Source of the DNA: an uncultured Rivibacter sp.
GTDB taxonomy: Bacteria > Pseudomonadota > Gammaproteobacteria > Burkholderiales > Burkholderiaceae
Reading direction: 5' to 3'
Assembly (NCBI GenBank): GCA_946480925.1
Contig: CAMLLU010000080.1
Span: 1-23,304 of the forward strand
DNA: 23,304 nt
Position 1 is the first letter of the stretch; every line of letters starts with the position of its first letter. This document shows, in pieces, positions 16,037-23,195 of the stretch. The position numbers and the translations under genes were made by a program. Below the pieces are notes generated by a model. That model made no database searches. It was not told the origin of the DNA and worked only from the letters and a program-made list of their open reading frames with translations.

Positions 16037-16750
16037 TCAACCGGTGGCGTGTACGAAGGCGTCTTCGAGCGTGCTGCCGCCCAGCTGCGCCGTCACCTCG
16101 GCGGGCGTTCCATCGGCCAGCAGGTGGCCCTTGTGCAGCACGAGCACGCGGTCGGCGCTCTGGGCCTCTTCGACCCAATGCGTGGCCCACAGCACCGTGC
16201 AGTGCCGCTCGGACACGTCTGCATGCAGCGCGCCCAGCAGCTCTCGGCGCGACTTGGGGTCGAGGCCGACGGTCGCTTCGTCCATCAGCAGCAGGCCGGG
16301 GCGGTGCAGGTTGGCGCGCACCAGCTCGACTTTGCGGCGGTTGCCGCCGGAGAGCTCGCGCACTGGCCGGTCGAGGTCGCTCGCCAGGCCCATGCGGTCA
16401 CAGCCCTGGCCGATGCGCTCGCGCGCCAGCGCAGAGGGCAGTCCGTGCAGATCGGCTTGCAGCTTGAGGTTGCGGCGCACCGAAAGGTCGAGGTCCAGAG
16501 ACATCTGCTGGAACACCACGCCGATCTGCGCGAGCGCCGCGCAGGCCTGGCGGCGCAGGTCGAACCCGGCAATGCGGATGTCGCCTGCCGTGGGCGCGAA
16601 CAGTCCGGTGAGCAGCTGGAAGAGCGTGGACTTGCCAGCGCCGTTGGGGCCCAGCAAGGCCACGAACTGGCCTTGCGGCAACCCGAGCGTGAGCGACTCC
16701 AGCGCCGTGCGATCGCCATAGCGCTTGGTAAGGCCGGCCACGTGCAGCAT
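16037..16750 (-). CDS. ABC transporter ATPase of the PQQ-associated alcohol system (PedA-like)
   Basis: This encodes 237 residues from ATG 16750, with AGGGG about eight bases upstream and 15 bases after the pqqE stop. Motifs in order: Walker A GPNGAGKST (34-42), Q-loop VVFQQ (about 78-82), signature LSGGNRRKVELVRA (133-146), Walker B LLLMDEATVGLD (153-164) and switch His in WATHWVEEA (191). The signature reads LSGGN rather than LSGGQ, as is common in ABC-2 export ATPases of the CcmA/NodI kind. It should power the ABC-2 permease encoded at 12866. From memory a family of this sort is defined by its link to PQQ-dependent alcohol dehydrogenases. Confidence 0.94.
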   Translation of the reverse strand: MLHVAGLTKRYGDRTALESLTLGLPQGQFVALLGPNGAGKSTLFQLLTGLFAPTAGDIRIAGFDLRRQACAALAQIGVVFQQMSLDLDLSVRRNLKLQADLHGLPSALARERIGQGCDRMGLASDLDRPVRELSGGNRRKVELVRANLHRPGLLLMDEATVGLDPKSRRELLGALHADVSERHCTVLWATHWVEEAQSADRVLVLHKGHLLADGTPAEVTAQLGGSTLEDAFVHATG

Positions 16751-16765
16751 GCGGTGGCCCCTGGC

Positions 16766-17953
16766 TCAGGCGTTGGCAGCGCGTTGCACCGGCGCGTGTT
16801 CGCAGTGCAGGCGCGAGTTGTCGTCGGTGCGGTAGACGAGGGCACCGTTGCGTGCCGCGTTGGGCACGAAGCGCAGCGGCTGGGCCGGCGCCTGCTGCAG
16901 CGGTTGCACCAGCGCAAGGGCACGGTCCACCAGCGCGCGGTCGGGGCTTTTGGGGCACACCGGGTCGGTGGCCTCTGCCGAGCCGGTGAGCAGGTAGGCC
17001 TGGCAGCGGCAGCCGCCGAAGTCCTTCTCGTGTTCGTCGCAGCTTGCGCAGGTGTCGCTCATCCACGCACTGCCGCGGTAGCGGTTGAAGGCTGCGCTGT
17101 CGTACCAGATCTCGCGCAGCGGTTGCCGCTGCACGAAGGGCGCTTCGAGGCCGGGCAGCATGCGTGCGCTGTGGCAGGGCAGCGCGGCCCCGTCGGGCGC
17201 CACCAGCAGGAACACCGAACCCCAGCCGTTCATGCAGGCCTTGGGTTTGGCGTCGTGGTAGTCGGGCGTGACCCAGAAGATCTTCATGCGCCCGGCCAGC
17301 CGCGCGCGATGGTGTTCGACGATGGCTTCGGCGTCGGCCAGCTCGTCGCGCGTGGGCAGCAGCGCCTCGCGGTTGAGCCAGGCCCAGCCGTAGTACTGCG
17401 TGTTGGCGAGCTCCAGGAATTCAGCACCCATGGCCTCGGCCATGCCGATGATGCGGCCCACGTGCGGCAGGTTGTAGCGGTGCATCACGCAGTTGAGCAC
17501 CATGGGGTAGCCCAGGCTCTTGATGATGCCGGCCACGCGCGACTTCAGCTCGAAGGTGCGGGTGGACGAGAGGAAGTCGTTGAGCTCGCGGGTCGAGTCC
17601 TGGAACGACAGCTGGATGTGGTCGAGCCCCGCGTCTTTCAGCGCCCGCGCCCGCGACTCGGTGAGGCCCACGCCGGAAGTGATGAGGTTGACGTAGAAGC
17701 CCAGCCGGTGCGCATGGGCCACGATCTCCTCGAGGTCGTTGCGCTGCAGCGGCTCGCCGCCGGAGAGGCCCAGCTGCACGGCGCCCAGGGCGCGGGCTTC
17801 GTCGAGCACGCGCAGCCAGGCGGCGGTGTCGAGCTCCTGCGAATGCTGCGCGTAGTCCAGCGGGTTGGAGCAGAACACGCAGTGCAGCGGGCAGCGGTAG
17901 GTGAGCTCGGCCAGCAGCCAGAGAGGCGGTCCAACTTGAGGTTGGTTCTTCAT
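16766..17953 (-). CDS. pqqE: PqqE, radical SAM enzyme joining Glu and Tyr of PqqA
   Basis: This encodes 395 residues from ATG 17953; an in-frame ATG at 17983 is possible, and neither has a strong ribosome-binding site. The radical SAM cluster motif is CPLHCVFC (Cys 21, 25, 28), followed by LGLSGGEPLQRNDL. The C-terminal SPASM-type cluster is seen in MNGWGSVFLLVAPDGAALPC and CASCDEHEKDFGGCRCQA. PqqE makes the carbon-carbon link between Glu16 and Tyr20 of PqqA while PqqD holds the peptide. The length is slightly above the usual 370-390 residues because of an extended C-terminal tail (about 30 residues after the last Cys). It is separated from pqqD by a repeat element rather than overlapping it. 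Confidence 0.97.
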   Translation of the reverse strand: MKNQPQVGPPLWLLAELTYRCPLHCVFCSNPLDYAQHSQELDTAAWLRVLDEARALGAVQLGLSGGEPLQRNDLEEIVAHAHRLGFYVNLITSGVGLTESRARALKDAGLDHIQLSFQDSTRELNDFLSSTRTFELKSRVAGIIKSLGYPMVLNCVMHRYNLPHVGRIIGMAEAMGAEFLELANTQYYGWAWLNREALLPTRDELADAEAIVEHHRARLAGRMKIFWVTPDYHDAKPKACMNGWGSVFLLVAPDGAALPCHSARMLPGLEAPFVQRQPLREIWYDSAAFNRYRGSAWMSDTCASCDEHEKDFGGCRCQAYLLTGSAEATDPVCPKSPDRALVDRALALVQPLQQAPAQPLRFVPNAARNGALVYRTDDNSRLHCEHAPVQRAANA

Positions 17954-17989
17954 CGCTTCGTTGGTGGATGATGTGTCACGCATGCCACT

Positions 17990-18080
17990 GGCCGAACCGG
18001 GGGGACGCCGCAGGTCCGGCTCTGCCGGTCCACCAGCATCGCCCCCTTGAGGGGGAGCGCCGTAGGCGCTACGGGGGTGG
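17990..18080. repeat. REP-like double-hairpin element between pqqD and pqqE
   Basis: It contains CCGGC-tct-GCCGG, then CCCCC-TTGA-GGGGG (18042-18055), then AGCGCC-GTA-GGCGCT (18056-18070), then ACGGGGGTGG. The same CCCCCTTGAGGGGGAGCGCCG core is, from memory, a frequent dispersed element in Burkholderiales genomes. It starts directly at the pqqD stop codon and fills most of the 127-base gap. Confidence 0.7.
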
Positions 18081-18347
18081 TCAGTTGACCCATCCGCGTG
18101 CATAGGCGTCGCCCAGAAAGTCGCACACATCGCTGCCCAGGCCACTCTGGCCGTAGGCGGCTTCGAGGTCCGCAATGAGCTCCTGCACGCTGCGCTGGCC
18201 GTCGCACCGCTTGAGGATCTCGCCGGCAGGGCCGTTGAGCTTGACCATGCCTTCGGGGTAGAGCAGCACCCAGCTCTGTTGTGCCGGCTCGAACTGCAGC
18301 CGGTACAGGGACGAGATGCTGGGGCGGGCGTCCTGGCTGAAGGTCAT
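18081..18347 (-). CDS. pqqD: PqqD, PqqA-binding chaperone
   Basis: This encodes 88 residues from an ATG that overlaps the pqqC stop (ATGA). Conserved features are [40 protein letters not shown] and the terminal [15 protein letters not shown], the winged-helix peptide-binding fold. PqqD binds PqqA tightly and presents it to PqqE. The length is normal for stand-alone PqqD; it is not fused to PqqC or PqqE as in some methylotrophs. Confidence 0.96.
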   Translation of the reverse strand: MTFSQDARPSISSLYRLQFEPAQQSWVLLYPEGMVKLNGPAGEILKRCDGQRSVQELIADLEAAYGQSGLGSDVCDFLGDAYARGWVN

Positions 18348-19090
18348 GGCTTCTTCTCCTCGGCCAGGTCGTCCGGGTAGGCGCGCTCGATCGCGTCGAG
18401 CATGGACCACAGGATGTCGAGCTTGAACTGCAGGATCTCGAGTGCGCGTACCTGCCGTGTGCGCGTGTCGCACCACTGCCTGGCAATCGACAGACCGTGC
18501 TCCACGTCGCGCGAGGCCAGCGTGATGCGGCTCCTGAAATAGCCCAGGCCCTCGGGCTCGATCCACGGGTAGAGGCTGGGCCAGCCAGCCAGGCGGTCGG
18601 CATGGATCTTGGGCGCGAACAGCTCGGTGAGCGAGGAGATCGCTGCTTCCTGCCATGGCGCACGACGCGCGAAGTTCACGTAGGCATCGACCGCGAAGCG
18701 CACGCCGGGAGGCACGTGCCTGCACGACCACAGGTCTTCGCGGCTCATGCCGACGGCGATGCCCAGCCGGGTCCACGCCTCGATGCCGCCGGCGTTGGCG
18801 CCTTCGTGGTCGCTGCGGCCGTCGTGGTCGAGCAGTCGCTCGATCCATTCGCGCCGCACTTCGCGGTCCGGGCAGTTCGAGAGGATGGCCGCATCCTTCA
18901 TCGGAATGGCCAACTGGTAATAGAAGCGGTTGGCCACCCAGCCGCGCACCTGGAAGGGTTGCAGCTCGCCACGGTTGAGCCGCAGGTTGAACGGGTGGTG
19001 GATGTGGTAGCCCGACTCCTTGGCGCGCAACCGCGCCTCGAACTCCTGCGCGGACCATGGCAGCACGTCGCTCGGCAATGCGGTCGTCAT
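18344..19090 (-). CDS. pqqC: PqqC, pyrroloquinoline-quinone synthase
   Basis: This encodes 248 residues from an ATG overlapping the pqqB stop (ATGA). It carries out the last step, oxygen-dependent ring closure and oxidation to PQQ, without a metal or cofactor. Family hallmarks are [95 protein letters not shown] and [16 protein letters not shown]. The all-helical fold and active-site His/Arg/Tyr residues lie in these blocks. The length agrees with the family (about 235-255). Confidence 0.98.
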   Translation of the reverse strand: MTTALPSDVLPWSAQEFEARLRAKESGYHIHHPFNLRLNRGELQPFQVRGWVANRFYYQLAIPMKDAAILSNCPDREVRREWIERLLDHDGRSDHEGANAGGIEAWTRLGIAVGMSREDLWSCRHVPPGVRFAVDAYVNFARRAPWQEAAISSLTELFAPKIHADRLAGWPSLYPWIEPEGLGYFRSRITLASRDVEHGLSIARQWCDTRTRQVRALEILQFKLDILWSMLDAIERAYPDDLAEEKKP

Positions 19091-20010
19091 AGCTCGATCT
19101 CCATGCCGTCGTAGGCCACCTCGATGCCATGGCGCTGCAGCTCGGCGCGTTGTTCGCCGCGCTCGTCGAGGATGGGGTTGCTGTTGTTGATGTGGATCAG
19201 CACCTTTCGCTCGGCCGGGCAGCGCGCAAGGGCTTCGATCATTCCCGGCGAGCCTGCTTGCGGCAGGTGGCCCATGTCGGCTGCCGTCTTGGTGCCCAGG
19301 CCGAGATCGACCATCTCGCTTTCGGTCCAGAAGGTGCCGTCCACCATCACGCAGTGGGCGCGCTCCATCCAGGCCATCTCGGTGTCGCCCACGCCGGCAA
19401 GGCCGGGCGCGTAGAACACGCACTTGCCCGTGGCGCGCTCCTCGATCAGCAGCGCGATGTTGTCGCCCACCTGCGGGTCGTTGCGGTGCGGTGAATAGGG
19501 CGGCGCCTTGCCCGGAATGGCCAGGGCGTGCAGCGACAGCCCGGGCAGCGCATCGATGCGGAACTCGGCCGACGAGCGCTCGCCAGCCACTGGCAGCAGG
19601 TGCCAGTGCACGCCGCAGTAGTGCTGCAACACGGGCAGCAACGGCAGGCCGGTGGTGAGCTCCTCGAACACCGCTGGCGTGCAGTACAGCTCGATGGGCG
19701 GACCTTCACGAAGGCTCAGCAAGCCGGTCACGTGATCGATCTGCGCATCCATCAGCACCAAGGCCTTGATGGGCGTGTCGCGCAAGGCGTTGCGCGGGTG
19801 GAGTGCCGGGTTGCTGCGGATCTGCTGGCTGACGTCGGGCGAAGCGTTGAGCAGCACCCAGTGCAGCCCGTCTTGCGACACCGCGATCGAACTCTGGGTG
19901 CGCGGCTGCGATGCCACGCGACCGCTGCGCAGGCCCGAGCACATCGCGCAGTTGCAGTTCCACTGCGGGTAGCCGCCGCCGGCTCCCGACCCGAGCACGA
20001 GGATCTTCAT
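19087..20010 (-). CDS. pqqB: PqqB, metallo-beta-lactamase-fold PQQ biosynthesis protein
   Basis: This encodes 307 residues starting [20 protein letters not shown]. Other family blocks are [78 protein letters not shown] and [16 protein letters not shown]. PqqB acts as a hydroxylase on the diamino acid intermediate before PqqC. Its TGA overlaps the pqqC ATG. The start at 20010 is fixed by family alignment, but there is no Shine-Dalgarno: the bases before it are pyrimidine-rich. Translation may therefore be low or depend on upstream structure, which fits the need for far more PqqA than PqqB. Confidence 0.97.
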   Translation of the reverse strand: MKILVLGSGAGGGYPQWNCNCAMCSGLRSGRVASQPRTQSSIAVSQDGLHWVLLNASPDVSQQIRSNPALHPRNALRDTPIKALVLMDAQIDHVTGLLSLREGPPIELYCTPAVFEELTTGLPLLPVLQHYCGVHWHLLPVAGERSSAEFRIDALPGLSLHALAIPGKAPPYSPHRNDPQVGDNIALLIEERATGKCVFYAPGLAGVGDTEMAWMERAHCVMVDGTFWTESEMVDLGLGTKTAADMGHLPQAGSPGMIEALARCPAERKVLIHINNSNPILDERGEQRAELQRHGIEVAYDGMEIEL

Positions 20011-20064
20011 TCGAGGGGGAAGGTCGTGCGCGCGGCGAACGCACGCAAAGGGTAGGGGGCGTTT

Positions 20065-20102
20065 CCTGCGGCCTCCACCGTCATGAGACGGCGGGCCGCA
20101 GG
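20065..20102 (-). terminator. Strong stem-loop between pqqA and pqqB (attenuator or processing site)
   Basis: Outer stem CCTGCGGCC/GGCCGCAGG (9 pairs) plus inner stem CCGTC/GACGG (5 pairs) with loop ATGA on the plus strand. There is no T-run after it, so it more likely stabilises the pqqA message or dampens read-through than ends transcription fully. Confidence 0.6.
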
Positions 20103-20120
20103 GCACGCGTCAGGAGCGCG

Positions 20121-20195
20121 TCAACGGGTCGAGATGTACATCGTGATCTCGAAGCCGAAACGCAGATCCTGGTATTGCGGTTTGCTCCATGCCAT
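20121..20195 (-). CDS. pqqA: PqqA, precursor peptide of PQQ
   Basis: This encodes 24 residues and is easily missed because of its size. It starts [20 protein letters not shown] and ends ISTR. Glu16 and Tyr20, the residues that become PQQ, sit in the invariant E-x3-Y spacing, and the KPxYxDLRxGFE pattern is canonical. The ribosome-binding site AAAGGAGA is strong and ideally spaced. It is followed by a stem-loop and then pqqB. No pqqF-type protease gene for cutting it out is present in the window, so that activity must come from elsewhere. Confidence 0.97.
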   Translation of the reverse strand: MAWSKPQYQDLRFGFEITMYISTR

Positions 20196-20201
20196 TGCGT
20201 A

Positions 20202-20216
20202 TCTCCTTTCGAAAGG
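20202..20216 (-). promoter_or_regulatory. pqqA ribosome-binding site overlapping a perfect palindrome
   Basis: AAAGGAGA (20202-20209) shares bases with the 12-base perfect palindrome CCTTTCGAAAGG (20205-20216). The palindrome could be a protein site or, in RNA, a small hairpin hiding the ribosome-binding site. Confidence 0.5.
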
Positions 20217-20641
20217 CTCATTTGAAGAACATGCACACCGGTGTCAGGAAAGGACGCTGGTTTGCCGCCGGGCCGCAGGCCCGTGGCAGTGGGCCATCGC
20301 CTCACCCTGCAACGCTGAAATTGCAAGACACATGCCGATGCAGCGCAGGCTGGAGCGAACCCCAGGTAAACCCCGAACCACACGAGGCGATAGCGCTTGC
20401 AAAGCCAGCGCAGGCGCATGTTCCTACCGATATCGCGCCCGCAGCAACCCAGGGGATTGCGCCGTCGTTGCAACGGCTGTCCCAGCGCAGAGCGCCGGTG
20501 TTCAGGGCTGGTACAGGGTTACCCCGGGGCAACCCGTGTGCAGGACACTGTGTGGCAGGTTTGCAGCGGCAAGTGCCACTGTCGTTCGCCGTTGTTGCGC
20601 CGTTCTGAGACTGCTCTATAGCAGCCGGCAATCCAGCTTAT
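20217..20641. other. Gene-free leader between tRNA-Leu and pqqA, probable pqq promoter region
   Basis: About 425 bases with no convincing gene on either strand. It contains three copies of the palindrome TTGCAA (20321-20326, 20397-20402, 20468-20473), the 10-base palindromes ACACCGGTGT (20235-20244) and CGTTGCAACG (20466-20475), and an interrupted inverted repeat GGGTT-N-CCCC/GGGG-N-AACCC (20516-20535). A promoter cannot be fixed by eye. The density of palindromes and the position directly upstream of pqqA suggest this is where the pqq regulator binds. Confidence 0.5.
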
Positions 20642-20668
20642 AGGAGAAATTGCAGCCTTCAAGGCTGC
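20642..20668 (-). terminator. Terminator of tRNA-Leu
   Basis: GCAGCCT-tga-AGGCTGC (minus strand) directly follows the CCA of the tRNA, with AATTTCTCCT behind it. The stem is good, the T-tail weak. Confidence 0.6.
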
Positions 20669-20760
20669 TGGTGCACGGAACGGGAATCGAACCCGTACGC
20701 CCCCTTCCGGGAAGCGGCGGGTTTTAAGCCCGCTGCGTCTACCAATTCCGCCATCCGTGC
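20669..20760 (-). tRNA. tRNA-Leu(UAA)
   Basis: A class II tRNA of 92 bases including an encoded CCA end. Acceptor stem GCACGGA/TCCGTGC, D arm with GGTAGACGC, anticodon stem GCGGG/CCCGC around loop CTTAAAA (anticodon TAA), long variable arm (about 60-65 in the tRNA) and T arm GGTTCGATTCC. All parts pair properly. Confidence 0.97.
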
Positions 20761-20772
20761 GATGGGGTGCCG

Positions 20773-20778
20773 ATGATA
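20773..20778 (-). promoter_or_regulatory. Candidate -10 box of the tRNA-Leu promoter
   Basis: TATCAT on the minus strand lies 12 bases before the tRNA 5' end. No convincing -35 box is visible. Confidence 0.3.
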
Positions 20779-20835
20779 ACGAGGGCTCTGGCATCATCCC
20801 TCGCGCTCGGCCGGGCGCCCCCGGCAAACAACGTG

Positions 20836-20842
20836 CGGAGGA
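20836..20842 (+). promoter_or_regulatory. Ribosome-binding site deciding the GTG start of the MFS gene
   Basis: CGGAGGA is placed for GTG at 20847. The ATG at 20843 is too close and in a different frame. Confidence 0.65.
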
Positions 20843-20846
20843 ATGA

Positions 20847-22157
20847 GTGGGCTGGTTTTCTCAGGACGCGCTCAACGAGGGCGTGCGCAAGCGCGAAGTG
20901 TTCGGCTGGGCGATGTACGACTTCGCCAACTCGGGTTACACGACCGTGGTGCTCACGGCCGTGTTCAACGCCTATTTCGTCGGTGTGGTCACCGGCAACG
21001 CGAGCTGGGGCACGCTGGCGTGGACCGCGGCACTGGCGGTGTCGAGCGTGATCGTCATGCTCACCATGCCGGCCCTCGGCGCCTATGCAGACCTGCATGG
21101 CGCAAAAAAACGCCTGCTTGCTTGGACGACGGCCGCATGCGTGCTGGCCACGGTGGCCCTTGCATGGGCCGGGCGGGGCGACGTGGCGTGGGCGGTGGCG
21201 GCCATCGTGCTGTCCAACGTCTTCTATTCCTTTGGCGAGTCGCTCACCGCGGCGTTTTTGCCCGAGTTGGCCAGGCGCGAGGCGATGGGGCGCGTGTCGG
21301 GCTGGGGCTGGAGCTTCGGCTACTTCGGCGGCATGTTGTCGCTCGGGTTGAGCCTGGGTTATGTGCTGTGGGCGCAGTCGCAGGGCATCGCAGCCACGCA
21401 GTTCGTGCCGGTCACGATGCTGATCACGGCCGGTGTCTACGGTGCGGCCTCGCTGGTCACTTTTGCCTTGTTGCGCGAGCGGGCACAGGCGCAGGTGCCT
21501 GCGGCATCGCCTTCAGGCGAAGGCGGGCTGGGAGAGTCGCTGCGGCGTTTGCGTGAAACCTGGAAGCACGCGCAGCTCTACCAGGACTTCCGCTTGCTGC
21601 TGGCCTGCGCCACCGCCTACCAGGCGGGCATCGCCGTAGTCATTGCGCTGGCTGCGGTGTATGCCGAGCAGGTGCTGGGTTTCAAGCAGACGGAAACGAT
21701 GCTGCTGGTGTTCCTGGTCAACATCGCCTCGGCGGTGGGGGCGTTCGCCTTCGGCTACTTTCAAGACCGTGCCGGGCACAAGCGTGCACTCGGCGTCACC
21801 TTGGCCGGTTGGATCCTCATGACCCTGCTGGCCTTCCTGGCCCAAGGGCCCGCGCTCTTCTGGGTTGCCGCGGTGATCGCCGGCTTGTGCATGGGCTCCA
21901 GCCAGTCGGCTGGTCGTGCCATCGCGGGGCTGTTCGCGCCGCCGGGGCGGCTGGCGGAGTTCTTCGGTCTGTGGACGTTTGCCGTGCGTCTGGCGGCCAT
22001 CCTCGGGCCGGTGACCTATGGGCTGGTCACGTGGGTCACGGCAGGCAACCACCGCATGGCAATTCTTTCGACCGCGCTGTTCTTCGTGGTGGGGCTGTTG
22101 CTGTTGCGGCCCATCGACGTGGAGCGCGGCATGCGCGCCGCGCGGGTCTCAGATTGA
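20847..22157 (+). CDS. MFS transporter, UMF1/Atg22-like
   Basis: This encodes 436 residues from a GTG start. The N-terminal REVFGWAMYDFANSGYTTVV is the hallmark of the UMF1 (Atg22-like) branch. About 12 membrane helices are visible, with the MFS loop GAYADLHGAKKRLL between helices 2 and 3, a central soluble linker (about 215-240, RAQAQVPAASPSGEGGLGES) and a second-half loop GYFQDRAGHKRAL. Motif GSSQSAGRAIAGLFAPPGR with FFGLWTFAVRLAAILGP is also typical. The substrate is unknown; yeast Atg22 exports amino acids from the vacuole, while bacterial members are mostly unstudied. The 3' end overlaps murI tail to tail by nine bases. Confidence 0.93.
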   Translation: MGWFSQDALNEGVRKREVFGWAMYDFANSGYTTVVLTAVFNAYFVGVVTGNASWGTLAWTAALAVSSVIVMLTMPALGAYADLHGAKKRLLAWTTAACVLATVALAWAGRGDVAWAVAAIVLSNVFYSFGESLTAAFLPELARREAMGRVSGWGWSFGYFGGMLSLGLSLGYVLWAQSQGIAATQFVPVTMLITAGVYGAASLVTFALLRERAQAQVPAASPSGEGGLGESLRRLRETWKHAQLYQDFRLLLACATAYQAGIAVVIALAAVYAEQVLGFKQTETMLLVFLVNIASAVGAFAFGYFQDRAGHKRALGVTLAGWILMTLLAFLAQGPALFWVAAVIAGLCMGSSQSAGRAIAGLFAPPGRLAEFFGLWTFAVRLAAILGPVTYGLVTWVTAGNHRMAILSTALFFVVGLLLLRPIDVERGMRAARVSD

Positions 22158-22958
22158 GTCGAGTGACCGCGCTTCGCATTCGAAGTCGAGCCAGCGGCCG
22201 GCAATGCGTGCGAGGCTTTCCACGTCACCGCTGGACCACAGCACGGTCGCCGGTGTCGCCAGGGTCATCGGTGCCAACTGAGCGCACAGCGACTGCGTGC
22301 GACGCGCCACCGCTTCGGCCGTATCGATGAGTTGCACCTTCAGCCCCAGTGCCGCCTGGATGTGACGTGCGACGAAGGGGTAGTGCGTGCAGCCGAGCAC
22401 GACGGTGTCGACATTCGCTTCGCGCAGCGGTGCGCAATAGGTCTCGACCAGCGCGAGCAGCTGCGGCGCATCGAGGTCTCCGCCCTCGATGGCCCGGGCC
22501 AGGCCGGCGCAAGGCTGCGGCACGATCGTGGCGTTGGCACCGTGCGTTTCGATCAGCCGGCGGAATTTCTCGCTCGCGAGCGTGCCGCGGGTGGCCATCA
22601 CGCCGATGCGGCCGTTGCGGCTTGCGGCGACCGCTGGTTTCACGCCGGGCTCCACGCCCACCACGGGCCACTGCGGGTCATCGGCACGCAGCAGATGGAT
22701 GGCGGCGGCCGTGGCCGTGTTGCACGCAATGACGAGCACCTGTGCACCCTGCGCGCGTAGGAAGCCTGCAATGTGCCGAGAGCGCTCGATGACGAAGCTT
22801 TCGTCGCGTTCACCGTAGGGGGCAAAGCCGGAATCGGCAACGTAAAGAAGCTGTGCCGTCGGCAGGGTTCTTCGCAACGCTCGCAGCACCGAGAGGCCTC
22901 CGACGCCGGAATCGAACACGCCAATGCAATGCGTGGAGGAGGGCGGTGCGATGGGCAT
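22149..22958 (-). CDS. murI: Glutamate racemase MurI
   Basis: This encodes 269 residues that interconvert L- and D-glutamate for peptidoglycan synthesis in the cytoplasm. The catalytic cysteines are Cys79 in VIACNTATA and Cys190 in VLGCTHYPF. The substrate-binding motifs are FDSGVGGLSVL (Asp16, Ser17) and YVADSGFAPYG. GVEPGVKPAV and GVMATRGTLASEKF are further family blocks. The length is usual (about 260-285). The ATG at 22958 has no strong ribosome-binding site. The gene stands alone, convergent with the MFS gene and divergent from etfB. Confidence 0.97.
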   Translation of the reverse strand: MPIAPPSSTHCIGVFDSGVGGLSVLRALRRTLPTAQLLYVADSGFAPYGERDESFVIERSRHIAGFLRAQGAQVLVIACNTATAAAIHLLRADDPQWPVVGVEPGVKPAVAASRNGRIGVMATRGTLASEKFRRLIETHGANATIVPQPCAGLARAIEGGDLDAPQLLALVETYCAPLREANVDTVVLGCTHYPFVARHIQAALGLKVQLIDTAEAVARRTQSLCAQLAPMTLATPATVLWSSGDVESLARIAGRWLDFECEARSLDSI

Positions 22959-23195
22959 GATGGCGCTGAAAAACGGCCGCGGCAGTCTAGCAAGGGCGAA
23001 AGACGTGGCCTTGTGGAGAGCGCACTCGAGTCGCCTCTCTAGACGCAGCGTTTGCCGCCCGGGAAGGGCTGTGGTCTAGAATCGAACGGTCGTGCTTTTT
23101 TGTCGGCCTGGCGACAGATGCGCCGAAGGCCGGCTACTAGAATCCCCAGTTAACGTATACGTCAACTTGAGTCTCAAACTGCAGGAGAACGTCGC
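22959..23195. other. Divergent promoter region of murI and etfB
   Basis: There are no genes. Two TAGAAT boxes (in CTAGAATC near 23073 and 23138) could be -10 elements for etfB, and a T6 run near 23097 follows GGTCGTGC. A palindromic site sits at 23150-23165. Confidence 0.5.
23150..23165. promoter_or_regulatory. Palindromic operator-like site upstream of etfB
   Basis: TTAACGTATACGTCAA: a perfect 10-base core ACGTATACGT with TT/AA ends and one mismatched pair. It lies 30 bases before the etfB ATG and just after a TAGAAT box, where a repressor would block transcription. The ACGT-N2-ACGT pattern recalls sites of LiuR-type regulators of branched-chain amino acid and acyl-CoA breakdown, from memory. 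Confidence 0.5.

Noticed and set aside
15236..17971. Very long open frame (911 codons) on the plus strand across the propeller, ATPase and pqqE genes
   Set aside because: It is antisense to three clear genes and has the low-complexity Ala/Arg/Gly composition of GC-rich shadow frames, with no domain.
20302..20631. 109-codon minus-strand frame in the pqqA leader
   Set aside because: Atypical composition, no ribosome-binding site and no recognisable features; the region is better explained as regulatory.
20843..21556. ATG-started frame overlapping the MFS transporter start
   Set aside because: The ATG has poorer spacing to the ribosome-binding site, and the product is Arg/Gly-rich; the GTG frame at 20847 gives a full MFS protein.
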